A program made the translations under genes and the position numbers. Source: Pegoplata infirma (taxonomy: Eukaryota > Arthropoda > Insecta > Diptera > Anthomyiidae). From it: a stretch of DNA of 64,000 nucleotides. Shown here one piece after another: positions 22,761 to 33,850 of this stretch. The DNA lies in NCBI GenBank assembly GCA_963921195.1, contig OY992537.1, positions 126,688,694-126,752,693 on the forward strand, written 5' to 3'. Each line of letters begins with the position of its first letter. The first letter of the stretch is position 1. The notes under the pieces were generated by a model. The model worked only from the letters and a program-made list of their open reading frames with translations, searched no databases and was not told where the DNA came from.

Positions 22761-22849
22761 TTCGTCACTAAACCAACCGATTTCTCTAAATATTGTACAC
22801 TGACCTCTTCACAATTTCTGGAGGCGGCAGTTCTTTCAAAAGATTTGAG

Positions 22850-23310
22850 TTAAAACGGACAATTATTAAAAAAAATTGTCCGCCATATTGGATGCGCCAT
22901 TTTGATTTTTTTAGTTTTTAGTTAAATTTTGAAATTAGCGACCCCGAAATATTCTAGAAGTACATTTTCATCAGGATCCAACAACGATGAAGACTTTTGG
23001 CCGGAGTTGGATCATTCTTTAAGAAGCATATTTATTCCGCCATTTTGTTTTTCAAAATTCGGAGTAGCAATTCTTATTCAGTAACTCCAAGACCATCATA
23101 AAACAAAATTTGAGTTCAATCGGTCAATTTTCAAAAAAAAAAAAAAATCCGCCATATTGGATCCGCCATTTTGATTTTCAGCTAATTTTTGAAATCACTG
23201 ACCTGGAATACCTACCTCTGACCTGGAATACATACCTCTAGAAGCACGTTTTCAGACGGATCCAACAACGATAAAGACTTTTGGCCGGAATTGGATCATT
23301 CTGGCCCTGT
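22850..23310 (+). repeat. Two-copy tandem repeat of about 245 bp
   Basis: The unit contains CCGCCATATTGGATnCGCCA, ATCCAACAACGATnAAGACT and GGCCGGAnTTGGATCATTCT. It occurs at about 22855-23040 and 23105-23305. Within the second copy GACCTGGAATAC(A/C)TACCTCT is itself duplicated at 23200-23240. No coding support. Confidence 0.75.
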
Positions 23311-23791
23311 GTGCAGTAGAGCAATTATAATAAAGTATTTAGTGTTATAAAATGTAATAGATAAGGTTCAATCCTTGTTGGTCTGTGTAATTGACTTAAA
23401 AGAATAAATTCTTCAGTTGCTCTGCCATATGAATAACGTAATGTTTTTCTTATTCTTATTTCAAAATCGTTTATAATTTTGCGTGCATATCAATTCTTTG
23501 ACTTGATTTCTCTAGGCGTCATTATGTCACAACATTTTATTTAACACAAAATTTATGTTCAATATCCAAATAACAGCACAATTTTTTTTTTAAAGACATT
23601 AACTGGGCTATTCATAATGAGTAAATTAAATCTAATGTAGGTTTATTTGACTGATATTGCATGAATATTTGTCAAATAAACCTACTTTAAGTACACTTTA
23701 AGTATTATGAATAAAGGCCTAAGTAATTAAGCGTTATATTGTTCACAGAGTTTTCTTATGTGTAATTCTTAAAATGTTATTACTTTTGCAG
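23311..23791 (+). other. Intron upstream of the zinc-finger exon
   Basis: This AT-rich stretch ends in the acceptor at 23790-23791. It shows no repeat family seen elsewhere in the window. A short imperfect inverted pair lies at 23636-23690, where AGGTTTATTTGAC is mirrored by GTCAAATAAACCTACTT. Confidence 0.5.
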
Positions 23792-24063
23792 GTTTACCAC
23801 CTCAGGCCCATATTTGCCAATTGTGCTTTAAATTATTTCCGAGTACCTCGGCATTGGAGACACATTTTCAAAATGATCATACCAAAGATGCTGCTGATAT
23901 AGCAACAACAACAAAACAATTGTCACCATCATCACAATCGTTGACGACAACCGTTCCAACAAATGCTAATGATTGCAGTGTAAAAAATCCAACAAAGCAT
24001 GTGAATAATAACAATGGTGATGCAACAGAAACAGCCGCAGCAGCAACAACGTTCAATAACAAG
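23792..24063 (+). CDS. Internal exon of a C2H2 zinc-finger protein gene
   Basis: This is the one convincing host-gene exon. A pyrimidine-rich tract ends in a TTTTGCAG acceptor at 23784-23791 and a strong GTGAGT donor starts at 24064. The exon is 272 nt; its first two bases complete a split codon and it ends on a full AAG codon, so it enters in phase 1 and leaves in phase 0. The reading frame stays open throughout. Its start encodes one C2H2 finger (C-x2-C-x12-H-x4-H, beginning CQLCFKLFPS, with the last His at the end of HFQNDH). After the finger comes about 60 residues rich in T, S, N, Q and A with no predicted fold, typical of the linkers in fly transcription factors. DNA binding in the nucleus is inferred from the finger. 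I do not recognise the gene. The reverse-strand ORF over the same bases is a shadow. The neighbouring exons are not visible. Confidence 0.85.
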
Positions 24064-24684
24064 GTGAGTAATTGGAGCAATAACAATTTAATGAAATCAA
24101 GGAAATTTTTTAAAATTTTATATTTTGGAAATATTTTCATATAACATTTATTGATAACATTAGGCAAATTAAGCTTCCGGACAACTACAGATATTAGACA
24201 CATTTCAAAAATTCGCAAATGCCATAAAAATAAGTAAATTTCCCTCAGTCAAGCTTGATTTTGAGGAGGAGGCGAAAAAAGAAAAATAAAATTTTCATAT
24301 AAATCTATATATTTATATATAGATTTATATGAAAATTCGATATATCGTCCATTCCACCAGACTTTTGGTAATTTAAGGCATTTTTTGACCGAGGGTCTTC
24401 CGATTTTTGTTATTTTTTTCATACAGATACTCTATGGAGCCAATTTCAAATTTCAAATTTAGACCACCAATGCTAAAATGAGGCAGAAGAAATAAGTTGA
24501 TGGTCTTCTTGTACAACATGCAGCTTCGCAACAATCCGTCACTAGATGGAGAGATGGGGCTGAATATCCGTGACTTTATACCTTGAACCCTATTTGCAAG
24601 GAGGTAGGGCTCTTGAATGAAATCCACGTCTATTCGTCCGTCGCTATTTCACAGTGATGCAGATTATTCTGCACCACCATCATG
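24064..24684 (+). other. Intron downstream of the zinc-finger exon
   Basis: The stretch begins with the GTGAGT donor. Apart from the perfect palindrome at 24291-24336 I see no other recognisable element before the DINE-like repeat at 24685. Confidence 0.5.
24291..24336. repeat. Perfect 46-bp palindrome
   Basis: Two 22-bp arms (ATTTTCATATAAATCTATAT followed by AT, and its exact complement) are separated by only TT. It lies 228 bp past the exon's splice donor. As RNA it would form a long uninterrupted hairpin in the intron; as DNA it could extrude a cruciform. I cannot tell whether it is a tiny inverted-repeat element or chance AT-rich symmetry kept by gene conversion. Confidence 0.9.
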
Positions 24685-25978
24685 TACATTGTACAAAGTA
24701 TAATGCGTTTCTGCAGATGTTTGTATCTACCAAAAATATTGGTCATAAACCCGCTTTCAACTACACCGAATAAATCAGAATCGACTTTTGACTCGTTATG
24801 AGCAGTTTTTTAATCGTTTTGTTTAAAATTTAATCAATCCTTCCCTTAAGGACAAGGGCTATTAAATCGGTCAATTTAAAACTTAGCCCCCATACAAAGT
24901 TCCCTCTAAAATTCGGCAAGTAAATGTAATTTGTAGTCATAAATCATTAATCCAATTTTTAAGGTATCGGGCAAGTTTAGCTTCTAGTCTCATACACCCC
25001 ATCCTCCAGATATTTACTTAAATCTTTCAAAATTCATGATACTAGAAAATATTAAGTTAAAATTTTGTTTGTGGGTGTTTAACGTATACTTTGGAAACCT
25101 TATTAAATTTGGTTTTTATTAGACCATTTTTGGACGTACACAGAAAAAAATATGGAGGAAACAAATTTGAGTAATCACTTGTTTAATTTTTTAAAACAAA
25201 TTTGAGTAATTTTTTAATTGACGCAATTAAAAATTTACTCAAAAATTGAAAATAAAATTTGAGTAAATAATTTAATACAAATTTAATATTTTTTTTTTAT
25301 TTTTTTTTTCTCTTGGTGTTTTGAATTCTCATTTAGTTTATTGTTTTTTGTATATGTATATGAAAGTTTGAAATCATCTTTATAAAATTTTACTTTGTCT
25401 TGAAGACATAAGTATATTTGGTAAAGTTTGTAAAAGCAATTTTTTTGGAAAAAAAAATTAGAAACTTTTTAAACTTTTTAAAAAAATAATTTGATACATT
25501 TTGAGTAAATTTTTACTTGACACAATTAAAAAGTTACTTAAAAATATTAAAAAATTTTAAGTAAAGATTTAATTGTGTGAATTAATAATTTACTCAAATT
25601 TTTTATTAAGCATTTAATAATTTTTTATTAAAAGTTTACTCAATACTATTAAATCGTTTACTGGTGGAAAATTGAGTAATTTTTTACTCAATAGTATTAA
25701 AAATTTACTCAAAATTTTTTTTTATTTTTTTCTGTGTAGTTCCCAAGCAAAAATGTTGACCAATATTTCAATATCTTAAATCGGTCTATTGGACAGAAAT
25801 TAAAGCCAATTTCACTCAAATTTGTTTTGAGTACATTTTCCACACTAAATAAAGATCTAACATAAGAAGGATCTAATTGGTCCATGTTTGGACTTAGGAG
25901 CCATTTTCCGGGAAACACTAGTGGTATACTAGGTAATTATGGTAGTTCTTGACCAACTATAATTTTCTTACTTGTTTT
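24685..25978 (+). mobile_element. DINE/Helitron-like element, subfamily B, split by a D-family element
   Basis: The left part keeps AGTATAATGCGTTTCTGCAG and GATGTTTGTATCTACC. The right part keeps GGTATACTAGG, a decayed TAGTT...AACTA stem and TTCTTACTTGTTTT. The sequence reads straight across the 598-bp insertion when that is removed (TTTTTGGACGTA | GTTCCCAAGC). Confidence 0.7.
25139..25736 (+). mobile_element. D-family CACAGAAAA miniature element, intact, TSD TA
   Basis: 598 bp from CACAGAAAAAAATATGGAGG to TTTTTTCTGTG, flanked by TA at 25137-25138 and 25737-25738. It is nearly identical to 36772-37370, which suggests fairly recent movement of both. Confidence 0.85.
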
Positions 25979-27730
25979 CTATTTAATTTGAATTCCTTAA
26001 TATGAAAAATTTCAATACGACAAAAAAAAAATACAATTATTTTTGTACTCCTAAAAACACGACCGCTGAATGCCTGAAAGCCCTTCGGGTAATAGTTTTG
26101 AGTTATTTAATTTCAAAATTTTTAGGATCCTATTGGTTCTCAAATTCACATATCTCGAAAATTAAGAAAGGTTAAACGAAGCGGAGATTTTCCGGACCAT
26201 ATTTGATGCCGAATTCGCGAATTTCCTTAAATGAAGGCTAATTTTATTAAATTTTGTATACCGATTTTTTAGTAAACCGTTCACAAATTACTCATCTGAA
26301 AGTCATTCAGAAGGTGAAATAAATTGCGGGTATACCTTGGGAAGTTTTTGCGGTGTTGATAATTTTTAGAGAAAATTATATTTCGATATCTCGAAATCCG
26401 ATTGGACGATTCTTAAAATTTTAACAAATTTACGATAGTTTGCATGATTCCAATGCGACACGTGCTAATAGCGTCTCAAATCGCCTCCCGGTAGCCAAAA
26501 AAATGTCAGTCTAATCAAAATGCCTATTAAGGAAAGACTAAAACTGCCTAAAACAAAATACTTAGTACATTTACCAACAAAATGCGTATTTGTTTGCTTA
26601 AGAGTTGAAACATTTTAAAGTGTACGATGACGACGATGGAATCATTGTCGAGTAGGTGGTAGTTGGTAAATGGTTAGAGTATACTGTATGGAGGAGTTAA
26701 AAATTAAGTTTAATTCATTCTAGATTTTCCTAATGCACAAATGTGCATTTTAGATCATCGAAGCGTAAATTAGGATTTCAAAATGACATTTTGGAATATT
26801 TACGACTGGGTCTTAACTGCACACGCATCTATACAATATACACATTTCTATTGAAGCTGATACTGATGATGATGACGAGTGGAATGTTTCTTTTAGCCTC
26901 GACCACCTTACTCCAAACCACCTTTTATTATCACTCAACTTTTTTTTATTTGGTATTATTTCTGTTAATTGCAAAAATGTTTGCAAAACAACAACACAAA
27001 TTGGTAACGTGCATATATTGGGGTAGTCTCTTTTAGAGTTTTGAAACCTTTTTGATGTATTTTTTTTTTATTTAAAAGACTTTTAGTTTTATAATCATTC
27101 TATTTATGTTTGTTTAGAAGTCTATTCATTTATTGGTTTTTGATTAGACGAAGAATCAAACAAATAGTGCGTTTATATTGAAATTTCTATGATCAAAAGA
27201 GATTTCGTTTTAATTAATAACACAGTGCAACAGTGAAAAAACACACGGACTTGACCATATAGGTTCGATTCTACTACAATAAGATAGTGAAAGCCTATGC
27301 AAGGATGGTCCATTTTGATGAAAAATTTCTTTTTATGGGTCTTAAAAGATTCTGAAAAGCAGTGGGGCCCTCAAAATATTCTGTCATCAGTTTTTTTCTA
27401 ACAGCTCAAATAGACTTGGTGCTACCGTTGTTTACATTTTATGCAAAAAAAAAAATAATATATCCTGAACTTTTTTGAAAAATAACGGAAAAACATTTTT
27501 TTTACTTTTCCAGCATAATTTTCAGGGATTGTTGATTTTTCCTTAACAATATTTTACATAATTGTAACCACGGCAAAGCTGATCAACTCTTAAGAAATTA
27601 ATATAAATCTGAACGTGTTAGGGAACACTAATAGTTCATGATGTTCGTAAAAAATGCATCAACAAAAAATGGGGCGGTAGGGTGGGTTGTAACGGTCGCT
27701 AATCGGGAAAAAATTTGAGCGTGAATGAGT
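25979..27730. other. Non-coding stretch, partly dispersed repeat
   Basis: 26042-26230 shares GAAAGCCCTTCGGGTAATAG-like and ATATCTCGAAAA-like segments with 54175-54545. The 26600-27170 part looks single-copy. The 97-codon ORF at 26743-27036 shows no recognisable domain and is not called. Confidence 0.4.
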
Positions 27731-28545
27731 AAAAAACAAGTAAGAAAGTTATAGACGGTCAAGACCGGTCAAATGATACCATACACCAGTGTTTTCCGGA
27801 AATTTGGTCCCAAGTCCAAACATGGACCGATTGTATCAGTCTTATGTTAGATATTTATTTAGTTTAGAAAACACACACAGATCAAATTTTTGAGGAATTG
27901 GTGTATTTTTTTTGTCAATTGACCGATTTAACTGAATATCGGTCGAAATGTTTATATGGGGGACTAAGTACAAAAATGTTCCAATTATATGTCGATTTGA
28001 TTAGGTTACTAAAGGACACGTTTAACACCTAAAAATTAAATTTTTAGCAAATATTGCCATTTTTATGAATTTTGAGGGAATAATGTGAATATCGGGAGGG
28101 TGGTTTGTATGGGGACTACCAGAAGGAATGACCCGATGCCTTTGACATTTGGAATGGTGATTTGATTACCTGTTAAATTTCACAGCGATATCTATTATAA
28201 TACGGTTATTAGAATCATTTAAGCCGAATCCAAAGGGGGCGTTTGTATGGGGGCTAGGTATTAACATGGACCGATTTTTTCCAATTTCAATAGGCTTCGT
28301 CCTTGGGCCAAAAGATCCTTAAGTTTCAAATTTCATGTCAATTGATTAAAAATTGCGACCTGTATCGTGCTTAAACCAATAGATGGACAGACGGATGGAC
28401 GGACATCGCTAAATCGACTCAAAAAGTAATTCTGAGTCGATCGGTATACTTGAAGTTAGGTCTAGGATCAATATTTCAGGTAGTTACAAACATCAGCACA
28501 AACTCATTATACCCTGTACCACAGAGTGGTGTAGGGTATAATAAC
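27731..28545 (-). mobile_element. DINE/Helitron-like element, subfamily B
   Basis: On the minus strand: TATACCCTACACCACTCTGT, GTACAGGGTATAATGAG, GATTTAGCGATGTCCGTC, and at the 3' end a GGTC...GACC stem and TTACTTGTTTTT. About 815 bp, complete. Confidence 0.75.
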
Positions 28546-29041
28546 AAAAAGGCTCATACAATTTTTGTATGAGACCATAGAAAAGATTAGAAGGTACGCA
28601 GTGTTGTATTTGATGTATTTTCCAATATGGTGGCAAAATGTTTGTTCTTCCTCATCTCACACGTATTTAATATCAAATTAGATTCTTTGTTTATAAAAAA
28701 TGGAATTTGTCTTTCATTTAATTAAATTTAGTATTTATTTTGCTTTATTCAACGTTTTTGTTAAAGAAAATACGCACTACTGATAGTTTAAAAACTTTTT
28801 TTTCTCTTTTGTTGTTTGCTTTGTTGTTGTTCTTCTTTATGTTGCATTGTTTTTATTAAACGTCAAAAGTTACATAATGTGCTATCACTAATACTTATTC
28901 AAGCGAAATACGACTCTGTTTCAATTCTATTTTTTTCTATGTATGAGGCCTTATATTTTCTTCGAATATACTTAAGAAAGGCGTAGATCCAGCTATGGGT
29001 TTGGGAGAGGGGGGATAATTTTTTTTTTACTCAGGAAACCT
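28546..29041. other. Non-coding stretch
   Basis: AT-rich, with no family recognised. Confidence 0.35.
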
Positions 29042-29043
29042 TA

Positions 29044-29856
29044 CACTCAAAAAATTATGTCATTAACTGTTTGTAGTTTATTTAAAAAGTTTTCCGTTTA
29101 GTCGTTTTTAAAAGAAAAAACATTTGTTTGATGTTCAGTTTTTATTAATGACTACTTCAGTCCTTTGTTTCAAAAATAACACACTAAAAAATAAAGACTT
29201 TCATTAACATTTAATTTTTAAAGTCATTTATTTTTGTTCTGTAAGTAAAAACTACTGATTGTCCTTTTGATTTTTAATGATTTGTGTAAGTATTTTTTTT
29301 TTAAATTGTTGGTATTTTTTAATGAAATATCATTAGTTTTTACCTACACAAGTCAGTTATTTTTTTGTAGAAAAAAAAAATCAAAAATTTTTTTTAGAAA
29401 TATAAAAACATGTTTATATCAAGTGACTTTGGCACGATGGGTAGAGTGTCTGGCCAGAATGTAGTTGATTGCGGGATCGATTCCCCAAAAATTTTATTAA
29501 AAATTTTTAAAAAAATATTTCAATAAAAAATTGTAAAAAATTACCTACGAAATCATTAATTTTTATTGTTTTCGTAGGTTATTTTTTTGAAATTTGTTGG
29601 TAAAAATGACAGAACTATCATTAATTTTTAATGTTTTCGTTGGTTATTTTTTTCGAATTTGTTGGTAAAAACGAGTGAAAAAACTTAATTTTTTAATGTT
29701 TAATATTATTTATTTTAGAAAATTTTGTCAACAGTAAAAAATAAATGTTGATGTTTGTTAAAACAAATGAATAATTACTGGGATGGTTTTTAATTGTTTA
29801 TTTACTGGTTTTAAGTGTGTTTTTCATTTGTATTTGCCTACAAAATATTTTGAGTG
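29044..29856 (+). mobile_element. TA-duplicating miniature element with tRNA-like module
   Basis: The tips CACTCAAAAAATTATG and CAAAATATTTTGAGTG are flanked by TA (29042-29043, 29857-29858). TTTTAATGATTT-like and GTTTTCGTAGGTTATTTTTT-like segments repeat inside. A tRNA-like segment lies at its middle. 813 bp. Confidence 0.65.
29430..29487 (+). ncRNA. tRNA-like module in the 813-bp element
   Basis: An A-box-like TGGGTAGAGTG (29438-29448) and a B box GGATCGATTCC (29474-29484; consensus GGTTCGANTCC) have normal tRNA spacing. The anticodon arm is not clearly foldable. The surrounding ORF is chance. Confidence 0.5.
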
Positions 29857-29858
29857 TA

Positions 29859-30338
29859 GGTTTTTATATACACTCAGAAAAAAACCTAACTAAAAAATGA
29901 GAAAATTAACTAAATCTAAAGAAAATTGATAATGATTTAGCTCCATTGCCATGTATTCCTACATTTTAGTCCATACTTTTCTTAAAAATAAGGATAAATT
30001 GAAGTAGAAAATGGAAAAAAATTCCGTTTTTTAGTTAAAAAAAAACATTTCTGATGAGGAAACTTTTCCTAAAAATTAGTTAATTTCTTAATGGTTTATT
30101 TATAGAAAAGCATGTGAATATATACAGGATTCACATTAGGTACACTGAAAAAAAATATACCAATTTTAACACATGTTGAACTTAATTTAAGAAAAGAAGC
30201 GGATGCGAGGGCTCCAAAGAAATTAAGGTCTTAGCTTCTGAGACATTTTTCCTATAGAAAAAGTCTCAGAGTATGAGTCTTAGACATTTTTCGTATATAA
30301 AAAGTCTTAGATTCGGAGACATTTTTCAAAAAAAAAAA
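29859..30338. other. AT-rich spacer with satellite relics
   Basis: It begins with a CACTCAGAAAAAAACC tip whose partner end I could not find. 30225-30335 holds mutated units of the 35-bp satellite (TTCTGAGACATTTTTCCTAT). Confidence 0.45.
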
Positions 30339-30930
30339 CATATACCCTACACCAGTGTTTCCCGGAAAATGAGTCTAAACATGCACCGATTGGGTCTGTC
30401 TCTTGTCAAATCTTTAGTAAGTGTATAAAACACTCACAATTCAAATTTGAGTGAAATAGGCTTCTATTTGTTGCCTATAAACCGCTTTAAGTGAATATCT
30501 GTCGAAATTTTCATATGGGGCTTAAGTCCAAAAATGGTGTGATTATAATTAGATTTGATTGGGTTATTAAAGTACGCGTTAAACAAACATAAACAAAATT
30601 CTAATAATATGTTTTTTATTTTTATGAAATTTTAGAGATTTATGTGAAAATCGGGACCATATTATAAGGGGACGTTTGTATGGGGCCTAGGTCAAAACAT
30701 GGACCGATTTTTTCCAATTTCAATAGCGTCCATCCTTGGGTCAAAATAAGCTTAAGTTCTAAATTTCAGACAAATCGGAAAAATTGCGAACTGTATTGTG
30801 TGCACAAGGTTTACATGAACGGACGAACAGACGGACGGACGGACGGACATCGCTAAATCGACTCAAAAAGTGATTCTGATTCAGAACAAACTCATTATAC
30901 CCTGTACCACAGAGTGGTTTGGGGTATAAC
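30339..30930 (-). mobile_element. DINE/Helitron-like element, subfamily B, 3' end missing
   Basis: The TATACCCCAAACCACTCTG start, the GTACAGGGTATAATGAG fold-back and the GATTTAGCGATGTCCGTC core are present. The terminal hairpin and CTTGTTTT tail are absent; the copy stops at a TATACCCTACACC segment next to an A-run. Confidence 0.7.
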
Positions 30931-31250
30931 AATTTTAGAATCTAAGACCTTTTCTCAAATTCTGCATTTTTATTTTTATAGAAAAAGCCTCAGACTCTAA
31001 GTTATTTATCCTATCGAAAAAGGCTTAGATCTAAAAAGTTTTTTTTTAATATTAAAACTCACTATTTCTGAGATATTCTAAGACCTTTTTTCCTGTATGA
31101 AAGGTCTTAGCTTTTCCTATTAAAGAGTCTTAGATTCGGAGACATCTTACTAATAGAAAAAAATTCAGATTCCGAGACATTTTTCCTGAAAATGTGAGTA
31201 ATAATTCCTATAGAAAAATTCTAATATTCTATTACAGTGTTTCTATAAAA
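30931..31250. repeat. Degenerate 35-bp satellite relic
   Basis: Several units of TTAGATTCGGAGACAT / CTATAGAAAAA type, all mutated, immediately right of the DINE copy and matching 30225-30335 on its left. The DINE copy may have inserted into a small satellite patch. Confidence 0.6.
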
Positions 31251-31299
31251 TATTCCCAAAAATTCTCTAATTTTCCATTGAAGAAAATTTTCGTATTTT

Positions 31300-31470
31300 A
31301 AATTTTTCGTCTAGAAAAATTCCCGAATTTTTCGTTTTGAAAAAATACCAAATTTTTCGTTTTGAAAAAATACCAAATTTTTCGTTTTGAAAAATTACAA
31401 AATTTTTCGTATAGAAAAATTTTCAAATATTTCGTCCAGAAAAATTCTCGTATTTTTCTAAAGAAAAATT
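31300..31470. repeat. 25-bp tandem array
   Basis: AAATTTTTCGTTTTGAAAAA plus ATACC recurs at 25-26 bp spacing about six times. The Phe/Lys-rich ORF on the minus strand is produced by it. Confidence 0.8.
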
Positions 31471-31479
31471 TTAATATTT

Positions 31480-32258
31480 TGATACTTTTTTTCATATAGA
31501 CAATCGTTATCATTTTTAAGTTTCTGCTGAGTTCTCCTGAATGAAAGCTTTGTTCTGAGTGCGGATTGTGATTTCCACCAAAGGCACTTTTTCCGAATTT
31601 AGTTAACACAACTAAATAATGTTAGTTTCAAACACTTGTTTTATTATTATCACCAAAGATTATTGTATTGATGTGATTTAACTAAATTTATTAAAAGCTA
31701 TTTAAAATATTATCAAACAGGTTAAATATTTTAATTATTCCAGTATTAAATATCATCATAAATAAAAACACAAAAACAAAAATAAAAATCGTGATTTATG
31801 CGATGAAATCAAAGTAAAGAAAGATACTTGAAATTTCATTAAAAATAAAACTATAAAATATAATTTGATTACTTTACAAGAAAAACACACATAATCAAAT
31901 CAAATGGGTTAAAAAACCGATACTAAACATGCCATTAGATAATACACTCAAGAAAATTTACTCACAGACACACACACACATAAAATATACCAACATATGA
32001 TAATCTAAACTAATCAAAATTGAACTATTAAAAATTATAAAATGAATTCTTTAGTTTTTGTTAAAAGAATATATCGTCACCTGAAATGAAAACAGACGTA
32101 ACTAACAATGAATTTAATTGAAAAAAAGTTGATATTTTTTCATGAGTTACAAATGTCATTATTGTGTTGACAAAATCTTATGTAGGTTCAGTTTTAATTA
32201 AATGTTTAACTGCATTAATAATGAAATTAATTATATTGACATATTTTTTCTTTGTTAC
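31480..32258. other. Non-coding, apparently low-copy stretch
   Basis: No repeat family seen. A short CA run at 31964-31979. Confidence 0.35.
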
Positions 32259-32773
32259 CATATCGCTCATTTACTTGTATAGTGTAGGGTTTCTAAATTC
32301 CCGGACTTTTTCAATTCCCGGGAAATCGTTTTAAAAAAATCGTATTCCCGGGAATTTTTTAATTAAAACAAATTTTGAACTTTCCCAGCAGAAATAAATC
32401 GAGATTTTGGCGACACAGCATCTGTTTATAGCATACCGTAGCGCATCCAAAGAGCGCTCTTAGGGATGCAGTAAAAGGAAGGGGAAAAAATTTTAATTTT
32501 TTTTAAGATTTTTTATATAAAACTTATAATGTGTAATTATTTTTTGATAAAATTTCACACTTGCTTTCCTTTTTAATATTTTTAACACTTTTTGAATAAA
32601 AAAACATGAGTTTTAGACAAAGACACATGATTTGACTGCATCATTTTTGCCCATTAATCAGCGCTGCAAAGAGCGCTTCAATCATAGCATCTTTGACCGC
32701 TGTTCCCAAAAAAAATCCCATAAAAAATGTGAAAATGAAAATTTCCGATATTTTTTTGATGTTCACTTCCGAT

Positions 32774-33600
32774 TTTTATACCCTACACCACACTGTGGTA
32801 CAGGGTATAATGAGTTTGTGCTGATGTTTGTAACTACCCGAAATATTGGTCCTAGACCCACTTTTAAGTATACCGATCGACTTAGAATCACTTTTTGAGT
32901 CGATTTAGCGATGTCCGTCCGTCCGTCCGTCTGTCTGTCCATGTAAACGGTGTAAACACGATACAGGTCGCAATTCTTAATCAATTGACTTGAAATTTGA
33001 AACTTAAGCCTCTTTTGGCCCAAGGACGAAGCCTATTGAAATTGGAAAAAATTGGTCCATATTTAGACCTAGCCCCCATACAAAGGTCCTCTTTAGTTTT
33101 GGCTCAAATGACTCTAATAGCCGCAGTTTAATAGGTATCTTTTCGAAATTTGCCAGGTAATCATGTTTTATCCACACAAATCAACATTCCGAATTTTAAA
33201 GAAATCGGACCAGTTCTTCTTGTAGCCCCCATACAAACCACCATCCCGATTTTCACATAAATCTCTCAAATTTCATGAAAATAGAAAATATTTAATTAAA
33301 ATTCTGTTTGTGTGTGTTAAACGCGTTCTTTAATAACCTTATCAAATCTGATTATCATCGGACCATTTTTGGACTTATGTCCCATTCCCCCGATATTCAG
33401 TTGAAGCGATTTATTGTCAACAAAATGAAGCCTATTCCACTCAAGTTTGATTAGTGAGTGCTTTTTACACTTATTAAAGATTTGACAAAATATAGATATA
33501 ATCAGTCCATGTTTGAACTTGGGACCCATTTTCCGGGAAACTCTGGTGTAGGGTATTATATGGTCGGTCTTGACCGACTATAATTTTCTTACTTGTTTTT
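32774..33600 (+). mobile_element. DINE/Helitron-like element, subfamily B, complete
   Basis: TATACCCTACACCACACTGT folds back to GTACAGGGTATAATGAG. The core is GATTTAGCGATGTCCGTCCG. The 3' end is GGGTATTATA, the hairpin GTCGGTCTTGACCGAC and TTACTTGTTTT. It is the best-preserved B copy here. Confidence 0.8.
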
Positions 33601-33705
33601 TTTTTCATTTTGTTTCACATAAATAAAGTTTTGTAAAGTAAAACGAATGAATTTTTTTGTTATATTTTTTTAAATTTTAGTTATTTGATTTCAACTTTGA
33701 ATTTA

Positions 33706-33850
33706 CAGCATCTTTATTCTGCTTAAATCAGCTCTACAAAGATACATGAATTCACTGCATCTTTAATCTGCTTAAATCAGCGCTAAAAAGATACATGAAT
33801 TTACAGCATCTTTATTCTGCTTAAATCAGCGCTCTAAAGACACGTGATTT
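33706..33850 (+). repeat. Three-copy tandem repeat of about 60 bp
   Basis: GCATCTTTATTCTGCTTAAA followed by TCAGCGCT and AAAGATACATGAATT repeats three times inside the CCCAGCAGAAAT element. Confidence 0.75.

Noticed and set aside
23877..24218. 113-codon reverse-strand ORF
   Set aside because: It is the antisense shadow of the zinc-finger exon and runs past the splice donor.
26743..27036. 97-codon ORF with hydrophobic stretches
   Set aside because: No splice signals, no signal peptide logic and no recognisable family; hydrophobicity follows from TTT/ATT-rich DNA.
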